From Cylindrodendrum hubeiense (lineage: Eukaryota; Ascomycota; Sordariomycetes; Hypocreales; Nectriaceae), in NCBI GenBank assembly GCA_014621425.1, contig JAANBB010000126.1, forward strand, positions 29,337 through 93,336: a stretch of 64,000 nucleotides of DNA, read 5' to 3'. The notes below the pieces were generated by a model. It was not told the DNA's origin, ran no database searches, and saw only the letters and a list, made by a program, of their open reading frames with translations. This document shows, piece by piece, positions 1 through 9,947 of the stretch. Each line of letters opens with the position of its first letter. Position 1 is the first letter of the stretch. A program made the position numbers and the translations under genes.

Positions 1-562
1 GAATGGTTGCATCTCCGCCTTCGAGTACTGTCTTCCGGGATTTCAACAAGACTGAACTGTCATAAATGGAACGTACTGGGGTGAGAGTCAGCGGCAGTTA
101 GTGACCAAGGTAATTTCTCGGCAATTTGGCCTCGTGAGTGACGGACAGGGGATGACAATTGTGGGCCATGCGCCTCGTACTTTTGCTCGTCCATTGGAGG
201 CCACTTTAGCATCATAAGCAAATATGAACATGCATGCATTGGCGCGACTTCGGATTTCAGAGCCTAACTTGACAGGGAAGCTCAACCGCACGTTTTGCGT
301 AACCCTCACCGTACGATACGGAGCTTTCAGGATAGCCATACTAAGACTGTCACCAGCATTTATGACCGGCCATATTCTAACTTCGTCTATAAGAAGCCAT
401 AGCCTCTGCAATTGTTGCTTGAGAATTTCAGTCGCATCAAGAGTCACCAGAGCAAGCAATCAAGTTTGAGCGAAAGCAATCACTTACAGACTACATTTTT
501 CCATACCCCCTCCTTAACTGCAACATTTCAAGACAGTGTCTTTGTCACAAGAACCTCACACC
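1..562. other. Upstream flank without a supported gene
   Basis: I see no convincing gene here. Open frames exist on both strands, but the longest (minus strand, about 88-459) opens with TTG rather than ATG and resembles nothing I recognise. The last 150 bases before the amine oxidase ATG at 563 are presumably its 5' leader. Confidence 0.5.
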
Positions 563-2750
563 ATGCTCAAAGACACAACCTCACTCCCCGGCTTCACCGT
601 GTTGCGAGAAGAGTCCGGCGATGTCGCTCCAGATTTGTCTAAGGAGGCCTTCATTCATCCATTAGGTGAGTTCTATCACGTTGACTTGTGAATTTCAATG
701 CAGCTTCTTGTTCATTAACTAACAACGTTCCGTCGCAGATCCGCTATCAGTTGACGAGATTCGTGTCGCTCGCAAACTCGTCTTAGACCATGCCAGCCCC
801 AAGCAGTTAAAGTTCAATTGCCTGACTCTCCGCGAGCCCAAGAAGCTCGAGTACGCCGCTTTCCGGGCTGGAACAGGCCCTCGCCCTGATCGTCGTGCTT
901 TTGCCGTGATTATCGAGCGCCCTGGCTCTCAGGTTGCTGAGGTGCTAATCAGCCTCACCCATCGCAAGGTTGAGGACTGGAAACCTGTCTATGATGTCGG
1001 CCCAACCTTGACCTTCGAGGATCAGGATATCTGCGAGCGTATTGCCCGTGATGACCCTCGAGTCATCGAAGCCTGTCGCGAGGTTGGAATCACTGATATG
1101 TCCAAGGTTTTCGTTGATCCTTGGGCCATCGGTGTGGATAACCGCTGGGGTTTTGAGCGCCGTCTCCAGCAGGGTCTTGTCTATTACCGCAACTCAGAAA
1201 ACGATAATCAGTACGCACACCCTCTGGATTTCACCATTGTTTTCGATACCGAGCTTGAAGAGGTCATCGCTGTCGACATCCGTTATGTTAACGGCGAGCG
1301 TACTTTACCGCCATTGACTGAACACAACTACATGCCAGAGTTCGTCGGCGACGACTATGTTGATGGTGTCTTTAAGCCTATCAACATCACTCAGCCCGAG
1401 GGCGTTTCCTTCCGCATGCGTGGTAATGAGATTTCTTGGGCCGGCTATAAGATGCATATCGGGTTCAACTTTCGCGAGGGCATCGTTCTCTCTGATATCC
1501 GTATCAAAGACCAACACGAACAGCGAGAGCGGACCCTCTTCAACCGCCTTAGCGTTGTAGAGATGGTTGTTCCATATGGAAATCCTGATACACCGCATCA
1601 CAGAAAGCATGCTTTTGATGTTGGTGAGTACGGCACTGGCCTCATAAGCAACCCGCTACAGCTTGGTTGTGATTGCAAGGGTGCTATCCACTATCTTGAT
1701 GCGACTATGACGACTCAAACTGGCGAGCCCGCCATCCTCAAAAATGCAATTTGCATCCATGAGGAGGATAACGGCCTGCTGTATAAGCATACTGACTATC
1801 GCAATGGCCGTGTCATTTCTGCTCGTGATCGGAAACTGATTATCTCTCAAATCATCACAGCGGCCAATTACGATTATGCCTTCTATCACACCTTTACCCT
1901 AGACGGTACCTATAAGCTTGAAATGAAGCTTACGGGTATGCTCAATACCTATTGCATGCATCCTACTGAAGAGGCTGCCCCGTTTGGCAATGAGATCGCC
2001 CCCCGCATCAATGCTCATAACCATCAGCATATCTTTTCTCTTCGCGTTGATCCTGAAATCGATGGACCTAATAATTCTATCATTCAAAACGACGCGACAA
2101 CCTATGAGGAGCCTCTTGGGTCCGAGAAGAATCCTTACGGCAACGGGTTCTACTGCAAGAAGTCGCTTTTACGCACTGCTAAGGAGGCTGCTGTTAATAT
2201 CAATGCTGAGACGAGTCGATCTTGGGATATTATAAACCCAAACAGTATCAATCCCGCTTGTAAGAAGCCTGTCGCCTACAAGATTCTCAACGGCAGCAGC
2301 CCCGGTCTCATGGCCCAGCCCGGCAGTGTTGTCTGGGATCGTGCTGCCTTTGCCCGTAAGAGTCTATGGGTCGTACCTTATAAGGATTACGAGTTATACC
2401 CTGCTGGTGACTATGTTTGTCAATCGACCGGCGAGCCAGATCATCCCTACAATAAGGGTGTTGCCGACTGGACTAATCGTGACGAACCGATTGAAAACAC
2501 GGATATCGTCTGCTACGTTCAGTTTGGCATCACCCATTTCCCCAGGACCGAGGACTTCCCCGTCATGCCTGCTGAGCCTGTCAGTGTCATGCTACGGGCA
2601 TCCAACTTTTTCCAAAAGAACCCTGGTCTATGGGTGCCTCCCTCTGCTCTTTGTGTTGATGCTGTGTCTAAGAATGCATTCCCCAAGAAGGAAGAGCTTG
2701 CACCAGCCTCCTCATGCTGCGCTAGCCGTCCTGCGCCACCAAAACTATAG
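563..2750 (+). CDS. Copper amine oxidase (TPQ-dependent)
   Basis: Oxidatively deaminates primary amines to aldehyde, ammonia and hydrogen peroxide, letting fungi use amines as a nitrogen source. Two exons, 563-665 and 739-2750, with a 73-nt intron (GTGAGT...CGTCGCAG), give 704 aa, usual for the family. The cofactor motif Asn-Tyr-Asp-Tyr is present, and Tyr412 is the residue that becomes topaquinone. Asp328 in the DVGEYG motif is the expected catalytic base. His463 and His465 (HQH) plus a later THFPR histidine are the copper ligands. There is no signal peptide. The C-terminus reads Pro-Lys-Leu, a weak PTS1-like end, so a peroxisomal location is possible but unproven. It heads a run of four plus-strand genes that includes an amidohydrolase and a D-threonine-aldolase-like enzyme. 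The family call is firm; the substrate is unknown. Confidence 0.95.
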
Positions 2751-3464
2751 GCTCATGCGTTTTAGAAGAAATGAAATTGGTGAGATCACATGGTTGTGGA
2801 ATGTGACTATGTTGGTCTCGCTTGATGGGCGATTTGGATGTGAAAATGGCGACTCTATTAAGTCTAGGAGAAGTTTAAATCAGGAACGGCGTATGAAGAT
2901 GGGCTAAGCTCAATGGATGGTTCAAGATAGGGACAAGGAAATATTTCATGTGTTCGATCGATTCCTCAACATTCAGTTGTTGTAGTACGCGTTGAGTAAC
3001 CTAGAAGCCGTACTAGTAAACATGACAAGGTTGTGACGCCGGGTTTACCATCTCTCCTTTTCTACCCAGTTATCACATTTATCACAAATTTATTTGTTTT
3101 GCAGATCATGTGGATGGTCTATTCTCCTACAAACATCCTCACCGGGGGAAATTGATTGCGTCCAACCCGGACGCGCAAATGCGCTGTCAAAGGGTTAATT
3201 TTAGTTGGCGCGCCAAATAGAAAGTTCAATGCGTTCTCATACTAATATATACTTTCCATGTAAGTGATAATATATATACTCGTTCACTATGCCTCCAACG
3301 TTGCTGGAATAAATTAGCCGTTAGGCCAGTAACGGTCACAATACGACCCACTCTTATCGCCAATCTCAAGTTGAACCCCTCTTCTCTGCATGCGGAGTAC
3401 CGCTCCTCGTTCATCACCTGTTTTCCCAAGCCAAAGGTTGATTACTTTCAGAAATCGTGAGGCC
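2751..3464. other. Intergenic region between amine oxidase and regulator
   Basis: About 700 bases that hold the 3' end of the amine oxidase transcript and the promoter of the next gene. No further gene is visible. An open frame runs over the stop region of the oxidase but is out of frame and not gene-like. Confidence 0.5.
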
Positions 3465-4856
3465 ATGTCCAGTCATACTGCCCGCGCTTGCGACCGATGC
3501 TACGTTGTCAAGACACGATGCCAGTGGCTACATGATTCAACAGACTGTGGGCGGTGTTTCCGTCTCGGCGTTGTATGCCTCAATATTCGACCAGCCAAAA
3601 AGGCAGGCCGTCGATCGCGACCCTTTCCCCCACAGCCAGAGACCTCAGTCCATAACTCTAAAGAAGGGGGGAAGGCGGGAGAGCATGAAGTGGATGGTAG
3701 CGTCTCTGATTCGGTGCCAACCTTGTCCCCAACGCCCTCACTTCTCGACAACACCTCCAACACAAAAGGCCACCTTGTTTACGAGCTACTAGCCAATGAT
3801 GATGTATTTGACCTTTTCTTGGTCGGGCCCAGTTTCCGGGAGACCCATCGCAATGCCCTTACATCGCACTATCGGAGATCTAAGCCTACCCTCCAGGACG
3901 CTTACCTGGCCTGCGCGTTGTCCTGGCCAAACTTCATTGATGGCCAATCTGGAGCTGATGCTTGTTTTCAGCATGCATCCTCTGCTGTGGAAACTCTACG
4001 CAAATTTCAAGTCCAAGATGGCAATTCGGCTTCTAAATGTCTTGTTTTAGGTGCCATGATCTTAACTTTCACGACATGGCACAGAGTACACGATATCTCG
4101 GCAATATGCCGCCAAACTCTTCTCCTCATTCAACCTGAATATGAGTCACCCAACGGCTTCCATCAAGAGGATCCATTCCTTTTGACAAGTGTTGTTATTG
4201 CGGAGCTATTGGAATGTCTGCTTCGCGGTCTCGTACCAACGTTGAGATATCGCCTACGGCCAGCATGTGACGCCCCAGACCGGTACCTCGGTCTTTGTAC
4301 CTGGTTTTTACCACACCTCTACGACATCTGCAAGCTCAATAGCATAATCTGCTTAGCTGACTATGATGACCTATCAACGACATTGGAGATACTGCAGCCC
4401 ATAAAGGAGAATATTGAAAGCTGGCAGCCTTGCATTCCAGATAACTTCTGCTCAAACTTTACGACTGTCGAAGTTTCTCACATGCTTTGTCAGGCCCAAA
4501 TCATGCGGCTTGGCTCTCTGCTAATAATTCATCGTCTCAAGTATCCTTTTGGGCTGAACGACGAAACTGCGAGGTTAATGGGCGTGGCCATCCTCACACA
4601 CCTTGAAACGATCACACTGGCAACTGAGAAATGGGTTAGAAATATGGAACTACCAGTTCTAGTGGCCTGCTTTGAGATAGAAAGTAAGCATGAGAGGCAG
4701 CGGTGGTACAGGCGCATACCCGATCTGGTCCGCTATTCAGAACAGTATACTGCTCATCTTCAAAATCTATTGGAGTCATTTTGGACGCTGAGGGACGCGA
4801 ATACGCTACTACCATGGTCCAATATCGGGCAATTTCTCTCGCCATTAGTATACTAG
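3465..4856 (+). CDS. Zn2Cys6 transcription factor
   Basis: Intronless gene for a 463-aa fungal binuclear-zinc-cluster regulator. The six cysteines lie at 9, 12, 19, 28, 31 and 38 (C-x2-C-x6-C-x8-C-x2-C-x6-C) and are followed by a basic linker (KKAGRRSRP). The rest resembles the short helical regulatory region of fungal-specific transcription factors. An upstream in-frame ATG at 3390 would add 25 residues. I prefer 3465 because it puts the zinc cluster at the N-terminus as usual and because TCAC-ATG-like context is common there. It lies between the amine oxidase and the amidohydrolase on the same strand, so it may regulate them. That role is inferred from position only. Confidence 0.88.
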   Translation: MSSHTARACDRCYVVKTRCQWLHDSTDCGRCFRLGVVCLNIRPAKKAGRRSRPFPPQPETSVHNSKEGGKAGEHEVDGSVSDSVPTLSPTPSLLDNTSNTKGHLVYELLANDDVFDLFLVGPSFRETHRNALTSHYRRSKPTLQDAYLACALSWPNFIDGQSGADACFQHASSAVETLRKFQVQDGNSASKCLVLGAMILTFTTWHRVHDISAICRQTLLLIQPEYESPNGFHQEDPFLLTSVVIAELLECLLRGLVPTLRYRLRPACDAPDRYLGLCTWFLPHLYDICKLNSIICLADYDDLSTTLEILQPIKENIESWQPCIPDNFCSNFTTVEVSHMLCQAQIMRLGSLLIIHRLKYPFGLNDETARLMGVAILTHLETITLATEKWVRNMELPVLVACFEIESKHERQRWYRRIPDLVRYSEQYTAHLQNLLESFWTLRDANTLLPWSNIGQFLSPLVY

Positions 4857-5140
4857 ATAGTCAATAACTCTTTTGAATCCTGATGACTTTTGTCTCGATC
4901 CCAGATGCCTCGCTTTCCTTTGCTGTCTATTCTTCACGAGCTTTGAAGGACTTCTCATCCCACCATGAGTAATCACCTTAATTAATGCATTCCAAGCACT
5001 ATGAGCGGTAGTATGGTGGATATCGGGGAAATACAATTATGACGTTAGGCCCTGGATCGTTATTGACACACCATAAACAAGTCTGTGGGGTAGTTCAAGG
5101 GTTGGGGTGCTGAGCTAACGTGTGCTAGTGGCAAGCGCGT

Positions 5141-5227
5141 GATTAGACGGAGGTTTGTTGATAAGACGGGCATTTGCCGATAAGACGGAGGGTTTGGATA
5201 AGACGGAGAGTTGACGGAAGATTAGAC
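5141..5227 (+). promoter_or_regulatory. Array of GATA-type sites upstream of the amidohydrolase
   Basis: Five copies of GAT(A/T)AGAC(G) begin near 5141, 5160, 5179, 5197 and 5220, spaced 18-23 bases. Three contain GATAAG, and two of those match HGATAR, the core recognised by AreA/NIT2-type GATA factors. The array is 220-310 bp upstream of the amidohydrolase ATG. Nitrogen regulation is an inference; the array may also be a decayed tandem repeat. Confidence 0.5.
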
Positions 5228-5449
5228 ACTTTAGGGAATCTTAACCAGGGGCCCTTGTTTAATGGGCTGGAGAAATCACATTCCATTTAATTCGATTTGT
5301 AATTTTGAACTGTCCGATTGTCCAAGACAGGGGTCACGTCGTGAGCCTTAAATTTGCCAGAGTACTTATTCCATACGCTCAGAGGACAACTGTGACACCA
5401 TCATCAACTCCCGAGCCATTCAGTCGTTGTCCTCTTCTCGCTATCACAA

Positions 5450-7099
5450 ATGGCCACTACAATTATCCAAGACTATGTTCTCTTTGTCAATGGCCGGATC
5501 CTCTCAGCCACGGAGAGCGGCCTTGAGGGGCGCGCCACATTTGCCGAAAGTATGTTCATACACAATGGTATCATCACCGCCATCGGTCCCCAAGACGAAC
5601 TGTCGAAAACGTACCAGTGTGATGGAGTAACAACATACGACTTGGGGCAGAAAACTGTACTTCCGAGCTTCATTGATGGGCACATGCATCTTCTTCTCAC
5701 AGGCCAGGCTCTTCAAAAACTTCCACTCGTTGATTCTCGGTCGTTTGAAGAATTACGCGAGAAGCTCAGGAGTTATGCAAAGGCAAATCCAGATGTCCCA
5801 AGGATCTTGGCAAATGGCTGGATGCAGGTATTGACTCCAAATGGTGTTACTGCTGCAATGCTGGACGATATTGACCCTCGACCCATTTTCATCGATGCCC
5901 TTGATCACCACTCCATGTGGTGTAGTTCGGCTGCTTTGGCAGAACTTGGTATTGCTGGTATGGCAGACCCGGAAGGTGGTAAGATCCATCGTGATGATCA
6001 GGGGAACCCTTCAGGGCTGCTGAGCGAAAACGCGGCGCTTAGTATTGGCTGGACACATTTATCCAGTGTCGCGTCAAAGGAAGACTTCAAGAATTACATG
6101 GCTGCTGCATTAGAGGCATATACTGCCTCTGGCTATGCTGGTATAATTGAAATGGCAATGGACGAAATAGCCTGGGACACCCTGATTGATATGTATGCTG
6201 AGCATCCAGACCTTCCTATGCGAATCGCAGCATATTGGCTCATCCGGCCTGCAGAAACCGAGGCTGCCCACATATCACAAGTCAAGCGGGCTATTGAGCT
6301 ATCTCAAAAGTTCAACAAGGAGTCAACACCAAAATTGCGAATAGTGGGCATCAAGATCATAGTTGATGGTGTGACGGAATCATGTACAGCGTACCTATCT
6401 GAACCATACGCCAACTCGCAAGTCGCAGCGCCTATCTGGACCCGAGAGCAACTGGATCCGGTGGTTAAGACCGCCGTTGCAGGCGGACTTCAAATTGCTC
6501 TTCATGCCATCGGAGATGCCGCTGTTAGTTCAGCAGTTCAAACTTTGGAATTAAATGCACAGCCAGGAGGTCGTCACCGGATTGAGCATTTGGAGTTGGT
6601 ATCACCCGAGGACGCCAAACGACTGGGTGAGCTCGGCATCACAGCATCAATCCAGCCAATTCATGCAGACCCATACTTGCTCAGGGATTGGTCTCGTCTT
6701 CTGAATGAGCATCAGAGGTCTCGAGGGTACGCATGGCGTGAGTTAGTGGATTCTGGGGCACTGCTAGCCATAGGAACTGACAGTCCGGTGACACCTTGCA
6801 ATCCACTAAACAACCTCTACACGGCAACAACGCGGCGTTCAATGGAAGACCCATCTTTAGAACCAGTTAATGAGCATTTTCGCCTAGGGCTCTGCGAAGC
6901 TGTGGTCGGGGCCACGACTGGTTCAGCCAAGAGTGTATTTGCTGACGATATTGTGGGGAGCTTGGAAGTAGGAAAGATTGCGGATCTTGTCATGGTGGAC
7001 ATGGAGTGGGAATCACATAGCCTGAAAAAAGCGCAGTTGAAAGAGACATGGTTTGAAGGGAGAAGAGTTTGGAAGGCATTAGATTCAAACCAAGAATAA
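5450..7099 (+). CDS. Amidohydrolase family 3 (YtcJ-like)
   Basis: Intronless, 549 aa, the usual length for the YtcJ/amidohydrolase_3 group of metal-dependent hydrolases, which cleave C-N bonds in amides or cyclic amides. The N-terminal beta-sandwich segment is followed by the metal motif His78-x-His80 (FIDGHMH). Further metal or active-site candidates are in GLQIALHAIGDAA, in RIEHLE and in the late IGTDSPV motif. The C-terminal GxIADLVMVD is the composite sandwich half typical of the superfamily. No signal peptide, so probably cytosolic. The GATA-site array upstream and the neighbouring amine oxidase suggest nitrogen scavenging. The substrate cannot be read from sequence. Confidence 0.92.
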   Translation: MATTIIQDYVLFVNGRILSATESGLEGRATFAESMFIHNGIITAIGPQDELSKTYQCDGVTTYDLGQKTVLPSFIDGHMHLLLTGQALQKLPLVDSRSFEELREKLRSYAKANPDVPRILANGWMQVLTPNGVTAAMLDDIDPRPIFIDALDHHSMWCSSAALAELGIAGMADPEGGKIHRDDQGNPSGLLSENAALSIGWTHLSSVASKEDFKNYMAAALEAYTASGYAGIIEMAMDEIAWDTLIDMYAEHPDLPMRIAAYWLIRPAETEAAHISQVKRAIELSQKFNKESTPKLRIVGIKIIVDGVTESCTAYLSEPYANSQVAAPIWTREQLDPVVKTAVAGGLQIALHAIGDAAVSSAVQTLELNAQPGGRHRIEHLELVSPEDAKRLGELGITASIQPIHADPYLLRDWSRLLNEHQRSRGYAWRELVDSGALLAIGTDSPVTPCNPLNNLYTATTRRSMEDPSLEPVNEHFRLGLCEAVVGATTGSAKSVFADDIVGSLEVGKIADLVMVDMEWESHSLKKAQLKETWFEGRRVWKALDSNQE

Positions 7100-7344
7100 C
7101 ATTGGAATCCTTGAAGTGAATATTACGAATTCAAGATGTTTGGAGATGAAAGACAATAAGTGCAATATCATGCAAGGTAAAGTGCTCTGGTGATACGAAA
7201 GTTATCTAAATAACAGCGTGTGATCACTACTAGGTCTATGGGATAGAGTTCTGACAGTTAAATAGTGGATTGGTTTCTGCAATGAGCCATCAGTATGTAG
7301 AAGTATCACCCAAGGGCGAGAGATCTGCAAATGGCCCGTAAGCG

Positions 7345-7586
7345 TTGGCGAATAATGACTCGTTCATTTTGGTGAATCAAGTTCAGAGATTGAGCTGGAA
7401 AGACGAATATGCCCTCCTAAAGGGTGTCACCTTTCGGGGTTTAACAATTCAATTGCTATTGTGGCAATGTCAGATGGAAAGGGAGCATATAAGATGGTAG
7501 TTGTGGATGGGCAGATCATCACCGGCCAGAACCCAGCATCCGCTCACGGAGTTGGTGTCGCGCTGGCCACCACTGCCATCGGTTAG
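7345..7586 (+). pseudogene. Relic of a DJ-1/PfpI (Hsp31-like) gene
   Basis: The frame ending in TAG at 7584-7586 encodes a piece typical of the C-terminus of fungal DJ-1/PfpI proteins: VVVDG, then IITGQNPASA, then a short tail. A further stretch about 7345-7445, in another frame (ending LLKGVTFRG), resembles the preceding part of that family (NEEE...LLE...GATF). No start codon, N-terminal domain or nucleophile-elbow cysteine region is present upstream. I read this as a decayed fragment, not a working gene. The C-terminal match is clear; the upstream part is tentative. Confidence 0.6.
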
Positions 7587-8405
7587 TACCGTTATCAACG
7601 AACCGGGAAGTTTGTACACTGATTATGAGAACTAGGCCTCTAGCCCATCCACTGTCCACTGTGTGTAAGACACTTCAAAGATGAGCGTCTGATATGGACA
7701 TGAAACCTTGCGCCGTTGACAAGTCGGTGTTGAACCCCGAGAAGTCTAACGTTGTGTAGCGCAGGGCAGTGATCGAGAAATACACCTTATTTCACAATAG
7801 TGGCATTCGAACGTCGCTTTTGAAATGTCTCTTGTTATTTTAGTTACTTGGCTAGATAGGTTCAGTAGCACCAGCCGAAACCCTTCTCGTGCTTGCATCT
7901 CAACCTACACTTTAAACTGCAAGTACAAACTCACGGCACGCTCGGTTCCGAAACAGGATATATGTTTTGACTCAGGTGGAAATGACACTTTCCTATCCGT
8001 TCAATCTCAAGACGTGGGGCCTTGATCACTCTGAACCACTTCGTGTCATGTCAGCGTAAGGTGGCCTGCTCGGAGCCAAAGGGCGGATACGATCCCGTTG
8101 ATTGCGGGTCTTTCCCCACTCGCCCCGAACGGATCGATCCGTGGACAAGTGCGGGCTTGATTAATAAGCCGGTCCGAGTGTGGCGGGGTTCGCGGGGTAC
8201 ACGGCGAGGACACGGCAAGGACGGCTGTTTTCGTCATCACACACGGCTGTCTCCATCAGCAATCGCCGTTTGGCAGTCGGCGCACTTTGGATTGTTCATC
8301 AACTCGAATGCAGGCGTCTGAAATCAGCGCGCAGCCATCGACTCAGTTTCTTACACATTTACGCACTCCGGCACCGATCGGTCCCGAAAAGCTCGCAAGC
8401 CAAAT
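7587..8405. other. Gene-less region upstream of the aldolase-like gene
   Basis: No supported gene. Open frames near 7825-8025 and 8022-8446 have no family resemblance. The stretch just upstream of 8406 is presumably the promoter. Confidence 0.45.
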
Positions 8406-9509
8406 ATGTACTCCCCCAGTGTTGGGGACGGGTTGGAAAGCCTTGACACACCGTCCATGATTGTTGACCTTGACTTGATGGAGGCCAACATCAAGAAGCT
8501 TTTCGACAAACTCTTACCAACTGGTCGCAGCATCCGGCCTCACCTAAAGACAACTAAGAGCGTTATTCTCGCTCACAAGCTAGAGGCTGCAGGGGCAAAA
8601 GGTTGCTGTGTTGCCAAGGTGTCCGAAGCCGAAGTCATCGCGACCGCGGGATTCGATGACATTCTCATCACGTGCGAGATTATTGGCAAGCCCAAAGTGA
8701 AGAGGCTTGTTGAGCTATTCAAGAAGCACAAATCCATCAAAATTGTGGTCGACAGCGAGGCTGGGGCTACCGCAATCGATGATGCACTCTCTCATTCGGG
8801 CATAGAGGAACCTATCTCCACCTTAGTCGACCTGGATGTGGGACTCCGACGCACAGGTGTCGCTGCTGGAGAACCAGCTGTAGCCCTTGCCAAGCATATT
8901 AGTACCCTCCGTCATATGCGCTTGATCGGTATCCAGGGCTACGAGGGTCATTTACAGCACATCCACGACCGCGATGATCGCAAGCGTCAGTGTTTGAACT
9001 CAATGAAAATCCTGACCGACACGGCCGATTTGTTGCGAGAGTCTGGCTTCAATATGGAAGTGGTCACGACAGGGGGATCCGGCACCGCCGAGTTCTGCGC
9101 CACGGTGCCCGGCGTGACAGAACTGCAACCCGGATCTTTTATCTTCATGGACACGGACTACCGCAATGCTATCGGAACATTCTACTCCAACAGCTTGACT
9201 TTGCTTTCTACTGTTGTTAGCAAGCAGGGCGACCGTCAAGTCACGATCGATACCGGCTTGAAGTCCCTGACAACGGACAGCGGATTGGCTGAATGTAAAG
9301 ACCCTAGGTACACACATCGAAACCTAGGAGATGAGCATGGCTCACTGAGCTGGGAAGATGATGCACCCGGGTTGGAGATTGGTGACAGAATCGAGATGAT
9401 TCCCAGCCATATTGACCCAACTATCAACTTGCATGACTTTTACTACGCGTATAGAAGGGGTGTTATAGAGGAAATTTGGCCTGTGGACTCTAGGGGTAAA
9501 GTCCAATAA
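8406..9509 (+). CDS. D-threonine aldolase-like PLP enzyme (alanine racemase fold)
   Basis: Intronless, 367 aa, full length for the D-threonine aldolase/D-serine dehydratase-like family. It should cleave or dehydrate D-beta-hydroxy amino acids using PLP. The N-terminal alanine-racemase-like barrel carries RPHLKTTK (Lys48 in the expected PLP-lysine position). The C-terminal domain has PSHIDPTINLHD, where His335 and Asp337 match the divalent metal pair of D-threonine aldolases. D-serine dehydratases of the yeast DSD1 type have His and Cys there, so the aldolase branch is favoured. No targeting signal. It ends the co-directional run that begins with the amine oxidase. The exact substrate is uncertain. 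Confidence 0.88.
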   Translation: MYSPSVGDGLESLDTPSMIVDLDLMEANIKKLFDKLLPTGRSIRPHLKTTKSVILAHKLEAAGAKGCCVAKVSEAEVIATAGFDDILITCEIIGKPKVKRLVELFKKHKSIKIVVDSEAGATAIDDALSHSGIEEPISTLVDLDVGLRRTGVAAGEPAVALAKHISTLRHMRLIGIQGYEGHLQHIHDRDDRKRQCLNSMKILTDTADLLRESGFNMEVVTTGGSGTAEFCATVPGVTELQPGSFIFMDTDYRNAIGTFYSNSLTLLSTVVSKQGDRQVTIDTGLKSLTTDSGLAECKDPRYTHRNLGDEHGSLSWEDDAPGLEIGDRIEMIPSHIDPTINLHDFYYAYRRGVIEEIWPVDSRGKVQ

Positions 9510-9947
9510 TCAGACGAGACAGTACGCAACAACTTCAACCTTGAGATCGCTCTATGCGCCAGTAGAATTGCATGTCAATTAGTTCATGAACTCGGTCGAT
9601 GTTTCTTAATCCTAGCCACCTGTGTTTGGCTACCTTCTTGAAGACCCTCTCTCCTACGCTGCTTACCACCTGCTGTGTTGAACCAATAGACTTCCAACCC
9701 CTATAAGACTTCCCTGTTGAAGGCAGCCCGCATCCGTTACAGCAAAGCCGAAAGGATCCGGACAATTGTAGTCCCATTAGCCCCCCATACCGCCTTCACG
9801 TCCACTCAATCGTCGTTGCGGTTTATCTTGTCAAGTCCCGCTTCATCCCCTACTATCCCCCACACACTATTAATCTTCTTGATAAGTTTATCCGACAAAG
9901 GACCCTTTTTCAATCCCATGACTGGAAGAAGAAAAGTTGGAAAGTGA
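9510..9947. other. Convergent intergenic region
   Basis: Lies between the stops of the convergent aldolase-like and Diels-Alderase-like genes. I see only the 3' untranslated regions expected there. Confidence 0.5.

Noticed and set aside
88..459. Minus-strand open frame of 123 codons left of the amine oxidase
   Set aside because: It opens with TTG, has no family resemblance and lies in the likely promoter.
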